Position numbers and translations under genes: made by a program. The notes under the pieces are model-generated. The model had not been told where the DNA came from, did not search any database, and was given only the letters and a program-made list of their open reading frames with translations. Positions 21,457 to 30,820 of a DNA stretch of 64,000 nt are shown here, piece by piece. The first letter of the stretch is position 1, and each line of letters opens with the position of its first letter. Source of the DNA: Peronospora farinosa (taxonomy: Eukaryota > Oomycota > Peronosporomycetes > Peronosporales > Peronosporaceae); contig CANTFK010000289.1 in NCBI GenBank assembly GCA_947646735.1, positions 124,001 to 188,000 on the forward strand, read 5' to 3'.

Positions 21457-22326
21457 ATGGCTAAAACCATCGGCAACCCTGCCGTTGGTGCCATGTTGCT
21501 CTCTTTTAGCGGAGACGACCAACATGCAACCATCGCCAAGTTCATACAACATGAACTTGACGAAATTGTAAAGCAACTCATGCTAGAGGAACAAGGTTCT
21601 CAACAGGTTGAACTGTTGAGACAACAAGGCGCTCAACAAGCTGAATTGTTGATGCAGTAGGGTGTTCAACAGTCTGAGCTGTTGAAACAACAGCAGGCTA
21701 GTGCTGTTGCTGCCGGGTCGGCGTATACACGTCGACCCGAGTCCTTGAAGATTTATGTCTCCAAGTACAAGGCAGTCGAAAGCGACTCCTTGTTAAGATG
21801 GTTCGTCGAGCTCGAATATCCGACGATGCGATGAAGGTCAAGTTCGCCATGTCGAACTTGGCAGGACGTGCCAAAGATTGGGCCTTAGGGCTCAAACTGC
21901 ACGACCCATAAGTTTTCCCAACGTATGACGTCTTCAAGGCGCGGCTCAAACACACGTTTGAACCGCCTCGCGCCGAATTTAGGGCTCGGGCTGAGATCCT
22001 GGATTTGAAACAGGGTAAGCGTGATATACACGCTTACGCCCAACACGTACGATACCTCGTTAGCTGTATCGTACTGAACCCAACCGATGAACACACATTT
22101 GTGTTCATCAAAGGTCTGACAGATGGTTCTGTAAAGACCCACCTGTTCCGCTTGGAACTAGAATCGCTGGATCAAGCGATCTCTGCGGCGGAACAGGAGG
22201 ACTTTAGCCTACAACAGGCTGACGTCCACTCGGGATCCTATAGTCCACCGAGACGACAGGAGGGCGGAGGTCCAGAACCAATGGACCTCTCCTATGTAGA
22301 GAGCGAGCGACCTCGCTCTCCAGGGT
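21457..22326 (+). pseudogene. Element C gag
   Basis: First in-frame ATG is taken as MAKTIGNPAVGAML; the frame is open further upstream into the LTR. Glu/Gln-rich coiled region (LLRQQGAQQAELLMQ), then TAG at 21658-21660. The capsid part is KVKFAMSNLAGRAKDWALGL, with a TAA at about 21909, then DLKQGKRDIHAYAQHVRYLV and VFIKGLTDGSVKTHLFRLEL. It ends at a TAA before the zinc knuckle. Gag is clear in order and content but broken by at least two stops and one probable deletion near 21825. Confidence 0.75.
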
Positions 22327-22334
22327 AAAAGCGA

Positions 22335-22577
22335 TTGCAAAAGTGCAATCGCTGTCAGAAGTTGGGCCACTACGCTTATGAGTGTAGTGCCCCACGCCCA
22401 GTGTCTCGTAACACTGGGAGTGACGATCGACCGTCTGCCAAGAAGGGCCAGAGACGTGGGTCCCACGTTGCTGCGAAATCACAACAACGTGGTGGACCAT
22501 CCAAAAACGGTCGGGGTCATTTAGGGCGGAGCGCCCTACTGATCCAGCAACGTCAAGAGAGTTCGCGGGACTCTTGA
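22335..22577 (+). CDS. Element C nucleocapsid zinc knuckle
   Basis: 80-codon frame beginning QKCNRCQKLGHYAYEC, a retroviral CCHC knuckle (C-x2-C-x4-H-x4-C), followed by a basic, Ser/Arg-rich tail. It follows gag after one TAA at 22327 and runs into the protease frame. RNA binding and packaging is the family role. Confidence 0.75.
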   Translation: MQKCNRCQKLGHYAYECSAPRPVSRNTGSDDRPSAKKGQRRGSHVAAKSQQRGGPSKNGRGHLGRSALLIQQRQESSRDS

Positions 22578-23449
22578 CGAAGGTTGCTTCCAACACACAG
22601 TCACTATGTGTTGCCGCTCCCAGCGATGAGGTATCCCTCATCACCTTGAAGATCGAAGTGACAAAGAACATTTCACTTCGCGCCCTAGTTGATTGTGGGG
22701 CTTCGAACAATTTTGTTCAACGCCAATCGCTAGATGATCGTAGGCTCAAATATGTTGAGCGCGAGACCCCTCCAACGAGGATGACGGTGCGCCTTGCAAC
22801 TGGCGCATCCGTAACAGTAAAGAAACGTGTAGTGGGAATTCACTACACGCTTGAAGGCAAAAAGTACGATGATGATTTCATCGTACTTGACCTGGATGAC
22901 AAATTTGATGTCATCCTAGGATTACCATGGCTCAGAAGGTACGAGCCATGGGTCAGCTGGCAGTATCGAACCGTGAAGATGCCTGCCGCTTGTTCATCAG
23001 ATGGCCATCTGATGAACGTCTTAGAGCGTTCACAAGCGTGTGAATGTACTACGAGTGAGTGTGATGGCCTCACTTGTGGTTCGGTCGTTAGTACGACTGC
23101 ACAAGAACTCAGCGTGACAGACAGTCGCGCTGTGGAGCAAGATGCCGGCGGCTGTGCACAAGCACTGGCAGCGCCGAAGGTCCACCACTCGAATAAGTCG
23201 AGTGGACCGGGACATAAATGCTCGCCTAGAGGGCAGCATTCACCGAAGAGTAAACCGGTTGCCCAGAAGCGGCAACACGGTAATCCTAGATCAACTGGAG
23301 AGTTAATCGTAGAGGATCTCGCTGTGGTTGCGCCACCACAGCTAGAGGAAGTCGATGGAACAAGTTACATCGAGCTTGCGGGAATAAGTCCCCAGGAAAT
23401 AATCACTGAGGGAATAAGTCCCCAGTGCCCTGAGGGAATAAGTCCCTAG
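22574..23449 (+). CDS. Element C retropepsin-like protease and linker
   Basis: 291-codon frame. Protease active site ALVDCGASNNFVQ at about 22684-22722 (D-C-G-A-S in place of D-S/T-G-A). Flap region RLATGASVTVKKRVVG and the C-terminal VILGLPWLRRYEPWVSW at about 22910-22960. The rest is a low-complexity linker ending in three GISPQ repeats, the last turned into a stop (CAG to TAG). It cleaves the Gag-Pol polyprotein. The sequence is full of perfect hairpins, including a 26-bp perfect palindrome at 22992-23017. Confidence 0.8.
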   Translation: MTKVASNTQSLCVAAPSDEVSLITLKIEVTKNISLRALVDCGASNNFVQRQSLDDRRLKYVERETPPTRMTVRLATGASVTVKKRVVGIHYTLEGKKYDDDFIVLDLDDKFDVILGLPWLRRYEPWVSWQYRTVKMPAACSSDGHLMNVLERSQACECTTSECDGLTCGSVVSTTAQELSVTDSRAVEQDAGGCAQALAAPKVHHSNKSSGPGHKCSPRGQHSPKSKPVAQKRQHGNPRSTGELIVEDLAVVAPPQLEEVDGTSYIELAGISPQEIITEGISPQCPEGISP

Positions 23450-23634
23450 GAAGTAACCGAGACGTTGAACGTCTTGGTTAATGACGATCAAACGTAGACG
23501 CTTATACGCTCGATCTGATCGCGCCTCCGAAGTTAACTTCGGAGATAACTCAGTTGCCTACGCTAGAACCTAAACGGTTCTTGCGTGATCTGCGTAGTAA
23601 GCAGATCTGTGTGCTCGTCGCAGAAGACGAGTAA

Positions 23635-25167
23635 ATGACTGACATTCGGTCAGCAACAGTTTTTGCCGAGAACGAACGGGTTCTCAGCAGCTCATCAATA
23701 GACGAGAGTGTCCTTGGTGAGATGACTCGGATTGAGCGATATACATCGCAATCCTGGGAGTCGCTGAAGTCAAATCCTTTGTACAAGGATTTGGTCGAAT
23801 TTAAGGATGTATTCCTTGAATCCGTTCCGTGCGAGTTGCCTAAGGATAAAGGTATTCGACACGAGATCGACCTAGTTCCTAGCACAAAATATTGTGTCAT
23901 GAAGCCGTGGACACTGCCTCGGGAACAGGTCGAGGCGATCGACAAGTTCTTTGCTGATCTTTTAGCAGCGGGCCATGTGAGGGAGTCAACTTCACCTCAC
24001 AGCTCTCCGACCTTCTGTGTACGTAAGGCCACAGGAGGGTGGCGGATAGTGCACGCGTTCAATAAGTTGAACGCTGCAACGATACCGGCGCAAACGCCGA
24101 TACCGAGAAAGGACGTAATCATATATGGTATGTCTAAGAGTACGATCTTTTCGTCCATGGATCTGATGGATGGATTCTATCAGATCCTAATGCGTGAACG
24201 GGACATCCCGTACACAGCAGTGAGCACTCCCAGTGGTATGCTCTGGGAATGGTTGGTGATGCCGCAAGGGCTCAGTAATGCACCAGCCACATTCAATAGA
24301 TGTGTTTCACATCTATTGAGACCGGTGCGCGAATTCGCACCGAGTTACTTCGATGATGTGTTCGTCCATAGTCGAGCTATGGACGGGAAAACAGACGTGG
24401 AAGTCCATAGACTCCACGTCCGTAAGTTTCTTACACTTATGCGCGAGCATAAGTTGTACGCCAACCTCAAGAAATGTATATTCGCAGCGGAAATACCACT
24501 TCTTGGGTGCATCGTCGGAAAGAACGGCGTACGCCCTGATCCAGAGAAGATCAAGGCGATCACCGACTGGCCAGTGCCAGTCGATGTCAAGGGACTAAGG
24601 AAGTTCCTTGGGCTAGCGGCGTACTTGCACAAGTACTCGCGCAATTACGCCGAAATGACAGTACATCTTTCTTGTTTACTCAAGAAAAATGTAAAGTGGA
24701 ACTGGAACGCTGATTGTCAGCGATCCTTTAAGCGTATCAAGCAAAGCTTGATGCAATCGCCAGTATTGGCGATTGCCGATCAAGACAGACCATTTCATGT
24801 GGTCTATGACGACAGTGATTTTGCAATCGGCTGCGCACTGATGCAATATGATACAGACGGCGCCGAGCGTGTCGTCTGTTATCAATCGCGTCAGCTGCAA
24901 CCGGCTGAGCGCAATTACCCGGTGCATGACAAGGAACTCCTTGCCATGAAGTATGCACTGGCTAAGTTTCGCGTCTATCTCTTAGGAGATAGACCGTTCA
25001 TTGTATATACAGACCATGCGTCAATACGCACGGCTGTAAATAGTCCACACCTCTCGCAACGAATGTCGAGATGGTTGTCGTTCTTCGCGGAGTATAACTT
25101 CTCTTGGAGTATAAACCGGGACGACTTAACGTCGTCGCCGATGCTCTTTCACGTCGGCCTGACCTAG
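23635..25167 (+). CDS. Element C reverse transcriptase and RNase H
   Basis: 510-codon frame. RT begins GIRHEIDLVPSTKYCVMKPW, then HSSPTFCVRKATGGWRIVHA, the Leu-Met-Pro-Gln-Gly block (WLVMPQGLSNAPATFNR) and catalytic YFDDVFVHSR at about 24346-24375. RNase H: VVYDDSDFAIGCALMQYD, ELLAMKYAL and YTDHASIRTAV. The frame is lost at about 25115; the continuation EYKPGRLNVVADALSRRPDL is in the next frame. It would convert element RNA to DNA. One indel appears to inactivate the C-terminus. Confidence 0.85.
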   Translation: MTDIRSATVFAENERVLSSSSIDESVLGEMTRIERYTSQSWESLKSNPLYKDLVEFKDVFLESVPCELPKDKGIRHEIDLVPSTKYCVMKPWTLPREQVEAIDKFFADLLAAGHVRESTSPHSSPTFCVRKATGGWRIVHAFNKLNAATIPAQTPIPRKDVIIYGMSKSTIFSSMDLMDGFYQILMRERDIPYTAVSTPSGMLWEWLVMPQGLSNAPATFNRCVSHLLRPVREFAPSYFDDVFVHSRAMDGKTDVEVHRLHVRKFLTLMREHKLYANLKKCIFAAEIPLLGCIVGKNGVRPDPEKIKAITDWPVPVDVKGLRKFLGLAAYLHKYSRNYAEMTVHLSCLLKKNVKWNWNADCQRSFKRIKQSLMQSPVLAIADQDRPFHVVYDDSDFAIGCALMQYDTDGAERVVCYQSRQLQPAERNYPVHDKELLAMKYALAKFRVYLLGDRPFIVYTDHASIRTAVNSPHLSQRMSRWLSFFAEYNFSWSINRDDLTSSPMLFHVGLT

Positions 25168-26868
25168 AGCCGACTGTGCAATCCGACAGTAATGTAAACA
25201 CCACTGTCGCCACGCTGAGTACCAACGTCTTGTCGTCGAGCTTACTCGACGACATTAGAAGGGCATGCGCACAAGATAATGATCTTGTACGCCTGATGGA
25301 GTATCTCAAGGACCCATCCACGCAAGCTAAGAAGCGCTTGCCTGCCATGTATCGATCTTCTCTCGATCGATACACCCAGCTGAACGGCTTACTGTACTAC
25401 ATAGCCGTCAACAACGACACGCCTCGTGTCGTTGTACCGCCACAACATGATCTCAGGTTACGGATCATGTTTGAATGTCACGATGCACCAATAAGTGGGC
25501 ATCGCGGCCGTGAGAAGACTTACCTCACGGTCAGTCGCGACTTTTACTGGCCACGCCAGTATAAGTTTGTGCGCAAGTACGTGCGTGCTTGCGAGGTGTG
25601 TCAACGAGTGAAGCCTAGTCCTTCACTCCGTGCAACATTGCAGCCTCTACCTGTTCCGGCAGAGTGCTGGGAGTCCGTGTCAATGAACTTGTCTTTGGGT
25701 TTCCCAAAGACGCTCACGGGAATAATGGTATTCTCGTGTTTGTAGACAGGTTCAGCAAGATGGTACATCTTGTTGCTGTACCTGAGTCAATCACAGCAGA
25801 GGGCTGTGCTCGAGTGTTCATCGATACAATCTTTCGATTGCACGGTTCACCCCGTGAACTTGTGTCCGATAGGGACCACCAGTTCACGGCTGAGTTTTAT
25901 CGTTCCGTGTTCCAAACACTTGGAACACGGCTCACAATGTCTACTTCTGACCATCCAGAAACTGATGGTCAGACTGAACGCGCCAATCGCGTCCTCGAAG
26001 AGATTCTTCGAGGGTACGTCCACTCGTTTACGAGTTGGAGTGAGTTCTTGTCGATGGTCGGATTCGCCATCAACAATTCCGTGCATGCCTCCACGACGCA
26101 TACACCGTTCTACGTGGATGGCGAAGGCCATCCACGTGTCCCCACCTTAGTAGAGGGTGACTCTAATTTAGGGGGGGGAAGGACTCGCTCGAGCGAGAAC
26201 CAATCTGGCTCTTGCTCATCACGCGACGACGTTTGGTCGACGCGAAAGTAACCGAAGTCGTACCATTCGACTTCGGCGAAGAGGAAGAAAGTAAGAGCGA
26301 TGACGCTCTTACTGATAACGATGCTGAAGATGTCAGCATTGTTCTAGGTATCACAAATGAGAACAGTAATGTTCTCGCTGAATTAGTAACCGATATCTCT
26401 GCAGTGCACTCACAATGCACTGCAGCCAAAAGCAACGAGTCAGCTGAGGATTTCCTGCTGACTCGTGAAGCGGTAGTCCGTTTCGTGCAAGATTCCATCG
26501 CGGAAGCGGTGGATAAGCAAAAACGAAACGCAGAAAATAATGGAAGGGCAAATGCTCATACATTTATTGAAGGTGATTTAGTTTTACTGTCAACAGTACC
26601 AAACCTACCTAAACATGTAGTGACTAACGTGGGCAGCAATAAATTGTTGCCCAAGTACATCGGCCCGTTTCGTGTATTGCGCCGCCTAGGCAACGCATAC
26701 ACGATCGAGTTGCCACGCAGGATGCGTACGCATCCTACGTTTTACGTGGGACGTCTTCGTCCGTACGTTCAGTACGCGGCTTCTTCGAACGACGAAGATA
26801 GCCATTACTCTCAAGAATCTCCTTCAGATCTTGTTGTCACGAACCAGATTCGATATCTGGTCGTGTAG
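25104..26868 (+). pseudogene. Element C integrase, three overlapping frames
   Basis: Frame 1 (25104-25745): end of RNase H, then the zinc domain GHRGREKTYLTVSRDFYWPR and YVRACEVCQR. Frame 2 (25664-26251): core with ILVFVDRFSKMVHLVAV, VSDRDHQF (second Asp) and TDGQTERANRVLEE (Glu). The first catalytic block is SVSMNLSLGF where family A has SISMDFVFGL, so the first Asp is Asn. Frame 3 (26212-26868): an acidic insert (FGEEEESKSDDALTDND) and then the GPY/F module LLPKYIGPFRVLRRLGNAYT. Frameshifts near 25690 and 26230. Confidence 0.8.
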
Positions 26869-26870
26869 AG

Positions 26871-27410
26871 ATGAGATCTTCCCATGATATTGGACGATCT
26901 CCTGACGAGCTGTCGCCAGTTCGTTACTCAGAGAATGAAGTCGCCTTTCATTCTCCAATAGTGCGACAGCATTGTTTGCCCGAGACTTCTCATGGTCAAA
27001 CCCAAGCTGTCTCACAATGTCCTCTAAGCGGCGACGCTTATCCCGTTTGTGATCAACATCACAACGGAGCTCACGAGTTACGCAGGCAAACCCGTCTAAC
27101 TCAGCAGCCAAGTCCGATGAAAGAATCGGACAGGGTTTTTCCTCCACCACCGCATCCGCTGGTGGACTCCCATGGTGGGAAGCGCTTCCTCGTGGAACGC
27201 TTACTAAAGCACCGCGAGGTGAAGGGACGTCGGACGAGTTATCTCGTCCGGTGGCGTGGCTATCCGCCTTCGGCGGATAGCTGGGAACCTCGGGCCCAAC
27301 TGATGGCCGACGTTCCCGGCCTTGTCGAACAGTACGACAAAGGGCACCCGATGGTTAAGGACCATCGGAAAACGAGCGCCCAGCGCGCTCGTAAAGGGAT
27401 TGCAAAGTAG
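26871..27410 (+). CDS. Element C chromodomain region (pol C-terminus)
   Basis: 179-codon frame. Chromodomain at about 27178-27330: FLVERLLKHREVKGRR, YLVRWRGYPPSADSWEPRAQ, then LVEQYDKGHP. It begins 3 bp after the preceding frame ends, so probably it was once part of pol. Chromodomains on integrases bind methylated histone tails and steer insertion. The frame stops at 27410, 226 bp before the stop of the convergent antisense ORF. Confidence 0.8.
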   Translation: MRSSHDIGRSPDELSPVRYSENEVAFHSPIVRQHCLPETSHGQTQAVSQCPLSGDAYPVCDQHHNGAHELRRQTRLTQQPSPMKESDRVFPPPPHPLVDSHGGKRFLVERLLKHREVKGRRTSYLVRWRGYPPSADSWEPRAQLMADVPGLVEQYDKGHPMVKDHRKTSAQRARKGIAK

Positions 27411-27635
27411 CAATCCCTTCACGCATCTCAGAAGAGATGCGAGCCCTCCACCAGGGCTCAGTAAGGAGGTACGCCTCCTTAGGCGCTCTTGACGAGGTGC
27501 TCAGGCACCCCGGGCATGGGTCGCCCCAAGAGAGGCATAACAGGCCTGCCTCTATAGATAACCGGTGCAAACATAGCCTGCACCGGACGTACTTCGTTTC
27601 TCAAACTTATTGCGGCTAGCAAAAAGTCTTTGAAA

Positions 27636-28441
27636 CTAAGCCTCTTTCCCAACGTTTAAAACGTTGGTGATAAACGCGTTCCAAGATTGGAAGAACGCGT
27701 CAGCCTCACGCTTCTTGTGTGAGCCATACCATCGATGTTCAAGGAACACATTGATGTAATAATCGTTCTCAGTGCGAAAGTTCTTCGCACTGGCGTCAAG
27801 GCCATGAAGCTTTGATGCATCAAACAACGGTATGGGGAACCGTTCGTTGGTCTTTCCAGACCAACGATCAAGCAGATGCTTAGGTAGCATCCATGGCTTG
27901 CGATCAGGAGCAAGACGCAATACGTTGCGGTCTAAAGCCTCCTGCGTGGTGTCAACAGAAGTACCGACACCACGAGCATTAGTGTCAACAGAAGTACCGA
28001 CACTACAAGCATTGATGTTAGTACAAGCACTGACATCACCCTTACGGTCCCCACCCGAGTCACTATCCTTCGACTCGTTTGGCGAGTCGTAGACGACCCG
28101 AACATTTCACGGTACATTGATTCACTCAATGTACCACGATCCCTCTTCGTAACATTTGACGACGAGGTATCACCCCGGGGAGAGCTCGGGAGTGACACTG
28201 GTGGCTTTGAGTCGGATGCGTCATCCGACCCACCAGAGTAGTCAACGGCTAACTTTGGGTCAACATCTTCACGTGGCGAAGCGCTACGTGAACCTGCAAC
28301 AGGCTTTGAAGGCTGATGTTGACATCCAGCAGACACATTAGTGTCTGCTGGCTGAGGCTGTGAAGCCTCAGTAGCGGCTGCACACAGGCGTGCAGCCGAG
28401 CTCTTAGCTGCCTTAGCAGCGACGCGCATTGACTTTGTCAT
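27636..28441 (-). pseudogene. Element C antisense ORF (aORF-C), one frameshift
   Basis: Minus strand. ATG at 28441, 99 bp inside the 3' LTR: MTKSMRVAAKAAKSSAARLC, an Ala/Lys-rich then Ser/Pro-rich N-terminus. Near 28090 the frame shifts by one; after the shift come two VGTSVDT repeats (about 33-bp DNA repeats at 27945-28010) and a globular-looking C-terminus with PKHLLDRWSGKTNERFPIPL and FLEHRWYGSHKKREADAFF, stop at 27636. About 270 residues in all. Not recognised. Its start lies next to a 14-bp perfect hairpin at 28495-28526. Transcription from the LTR in antisense is possible. Confidence 0.5.
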
Positions 28442-28539
28442 AGCGTAAAATTGTTGAATGAAAGAAAATAAAACAAGTGCTCTTTTCCCATAGTCACTAA
28501 GCAGTCACTAATGTGACTGCTTAGTGAAGGGGGGGGTGA

Positions 28540-28989
28540 TGTAACGGGGTGAGCCCGTTACATAATATTGACACTTATATGAAGTGTCAATAAAAATATT
28601 ATTATAACTAATAACAATATTACCTTTTCTTATAATATTGTTCCTAGATCTCCTTGAAGTTGGAGATGCCCTCTCATTGGTTGATATGGGCCATCATATC
28701 AACCAACGCGCTGACCAATGACCGATGGACGCGCGTAATGAGTGGAGGGCAAGTCGTCAACATACATAGTTGTAGTTTAATATAGTTAACATAGGTTATA
28801 ACAGATTAGTTTTATTAGATAATTAACTATATTAAATACAGTTTTCTTTTCCATTTCAACTAAGCGTTTGTTTAGTTGATTCCCTTCCTCTGCTCACGTG
28901 TACGTGAGGTTCTGAGGCACCTGCTTTCACTGTAATCATTGAAAGTAGACTATACTGTAATCAGTATAGTCGGAGGGTGCCTCATTACA
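28540..28989 (+). repeat. Element C 3' LTR
   Basis: 450 bp, starts TGTAACGGGGTGAG and ends TGCCTCATTACA. It differs from the 5' LTR by a few substitutions and small gaps (for example AATAACAATATT against AATAATATTTGACAATATT), so the insertion is fairly young. Confidence 0.9.
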
Positions 28990-29562
28990 AGGTAGGGCAG
29001 GCTCGGTGCTAGTACGTGTAGGGGGCAGCTCGTCGCTCCATGAAATAATCTGGATGGCGAGTGTGCCATATTGAAATTCGGTGACTTACAATGTAGCGGA
29101 GTATCACGGACTCCTGAATCGATTACGCTATATGCAGCGTAACCATATACGACATATTCATATAGTCGGCGACAGTCTACTCATTCTCACCCAACTCAGG
29201 CATAGAAGAGTGCCGAAAACGCGACATTTACAGGGGATGTACATGCAATGCCAATGCATGCTGATCGAATAGGGGTCATTTCGTGGACCCACCACATACG
29301 GCAATACAATTGTATGGCTGACAGACTCGCGCATCAAGCTATGAACGCGGGCAAGAGTATACAACTCTACCAGAATGATATCAAGGTAGCAGGCGTACCA
29401 TGGTCGGAAGTGGCTACTCACCTACAGGGTGATGTGGACCACTGGGTCGGTCACGAACTGGATAGGTGCAGCGTAGGCAGGCAGCACAACAACGAGGGCC
29501 CGCCTGAAGGCGGGCATTTGCCGGCGCCCATAAGGCAGCCGGCACACCTACTAGCGACATAG
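28990..29562 (+). pseudogene. LINE RNase H, 3' half, and ORF2 end
   Basis: Picks up the RNase H frame interrupted at 20876 (GRAGSVLV). After a short break, YNVAEYHGLLNRLRYMQRN carries the catalytic Glu and HIVGDSLLILTQL the second Asp. A further frame (29248-29562) has MADRLAHQAMNAGKS, matching the conserved N/H..AD.LA end of RNase H, and closes ORF2 with a Pro/Gly/His-rich tail. Confidence 0.75.
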
Positions 29563-29640
29563 GAGCACTGGTAGGAGGGCTTTCTCGGCCACTAGTCACG
29601 ACTAAAAGGCTGTATTGACCCTTATATATAAAAAAATAGT

Positions 29641-30133
29641 GCCTTTCTCAGGCAATCGCTCCTATGCTACTACCAAACTCTTCTTCAACTTACTTTCTTT
29701 GTATCTAAAGTATGTGCGGTTTCCAACATGGTAATTATTCGTTTTCATCATAGTCTTTCAATAACAAGGTAACTTCAGAGATCGTAGCATAGTCGGATAT
29801 AGTTTGAATACATGAGATTCATTATTATTTTTGTCAGAATTGCAATGCGATGGTGTTCTTTCACGACTGACATCTAGAGTTCAGAGCTCCCTAATGTGTG
29901 GCTGTGTAACCTGCGCAATCTAGCAGGTTTTACTCAAGCCTATTTTCCGATTTCAAACTTTCTAGGTTTAACTACCCTTGGCCAATTGAAGTTCTCACCA
30001 GGTGCATATTTTGCATGACCAGTGCTTAGTGGTTGTAAGCATAGTAGAAGCATATTAAAATCAGCAAATATCTAACCTACACTTAAGTATTTAATCCGAT
30101 ATTTTGACAAAACCACCAAGTCAGTGTGGCCGT
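29641..30133. other. Intergenic, no gene seen
   Basis: AT-rich sequence between the LINE tail and the ASF1-like gene. No ORF, repeat or RNA gene recognised. Confidence 0.5.
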
Positions 30134-30820
30134 CTATTCTAGAGGACTGTAGATAATCCGTTGAAGCCCTCCGCGTTGCTCAGACACCTGAATGACCATA
30201 TTGAGATCTAAAATATCTCCGTCTTCATCCTTGAACGACGCAATCAACAAACCACAGTTGGTTAGTTGACTTGGCTGAAGGCCGGAAATATTGACTTGCG
30301 GAGTCTACATATCGTTTTGTAAATGTTAGAGTTAACAAGTTGACAAGAAAACATAAATGTTGCACTACCAACCGAAAACTGGAACCGATTGTCGCCTCGA
30401 GCATAGTCAGGGGCCTTTACTTGACCCAGTTGTGTGCACACAAATAGAACAAACGAGTTTTTGGTTAAGGGTCAACTGGTCGTTCGTGATTGAAAGACAA
30501 CGCAAATATATTGAGTGGCATGGAAAGGATATTGATTATATGATGCTTCATGACGGAGTCCACCAGATACTTTTCATGGCGTAAACATAAAAAAGTCAAG
30601 ATGCGACAAAAATATATTAGCGCATATGTTGTTTACACCCCACCTCGATATTCCAGACACCGTTGGCGATAGGCGCTTCTAAATGAAAATTCACTTCCAG
30701 GTTAAGCTCGGCTGCGAGAGCCGCCGGGTTTGGTGAGACTTTCACAGCCGTGATGCTCACTGCCTGTCGGGAACGTAACATGCCCTTGGCCTCTTGCTGC
30801 TTTCTCTCACCCATAGCCAT
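30134..30820 (-). CDS. Small multi-exon gene, ASF1-like beta-sandwich protein (tentative)
   Basis: Exon 1 (30644-30820, minus) starts MAMGERKQQEAKG and reads RQAVSITAVKVSPNPAAL and LNLEVNFHLEAPIANGVWNIE, then a donor GTGGGG. An exon from 30569 opens YLVDSVMKHHII. The last exon (30134-30304) reads VNISGLQPSQLTNCGLLIAS, DEDGDILDLNMVIQVSEQ and ends RIIYSPLE before TAG at 30136. The N-terminal pattern (V-x-I-T-x-V-x-V-x-x-N-P-A, then an F-E-like strand) resembles the start of the ASF1 histone chaperone fold; the rest fits a small Ig-like protein. The middle exon boundaries are unsure and at least one frame needs an extra intron, so damage is possible. The function is not assigned. Confidence 0.5.

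Larger units (their letters stand above)
20877..28989 (+). mobile_element. Ty3/gypsy element C, hairpin-saturated, inserted in the LINE
   Basis: Length 8113 bp. LTRs 20877-21336 and 28540-28989 are nearly identical. Target duplication AGGTG (20872-20876) / AGGTA (28990-28994); rejoining the LINE across it restores the RNase H frame. Primer-binding site TGGTAGCACTTCGTGG from 21339; polypurine run GTGAAGGGGGGG ends just before 28540. Internal order: gag, zinc knuckle, protease, RT-RNase H, integrase, chromodomain, then an antisense ORF. The whole element is packed with short perfect inverted repeats (see findings). Some frames are broken, so this copy is probably inactive, but it is the least decayed Ty3 element here. 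Confidence 0.9.
15276..29640 (+). mobile_element. LINE (non-LTR retrotransposon) with OTU and RNase H domains, split by element C
   Basis: Plus-strand order: ORF1 with zinc knuckle, ORF2 with OTU-type protease, RT remnant, cysteine-rich region, RNase H. The RNase H domain stops at 20876 and continues at 28990, because Ty3 element C inserted there. The endonuclease and most RT blocks are missing: a deletion joins the post-OTU linker directly to the YADD block at 18605. The 3' end lies near the TATATATAAAAAAA run at about 29625. The 5' end is not resolved; 14770-15275 could be its 5' UTR. Inactive. Confidence 0.8.

Noticed and set aside
22000..28500. Hairpin series in element C as a CRISPR array or integron
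   Set aside because: The stems all differ in sequence and there is no repeat-spacer regularity; they lie within retroelement coding frames.
30357..30584. Plus-strand ORF of 75 codons
   Set aside because: It is the shadow of the minus-strand ASF1-like gene exon and introns.
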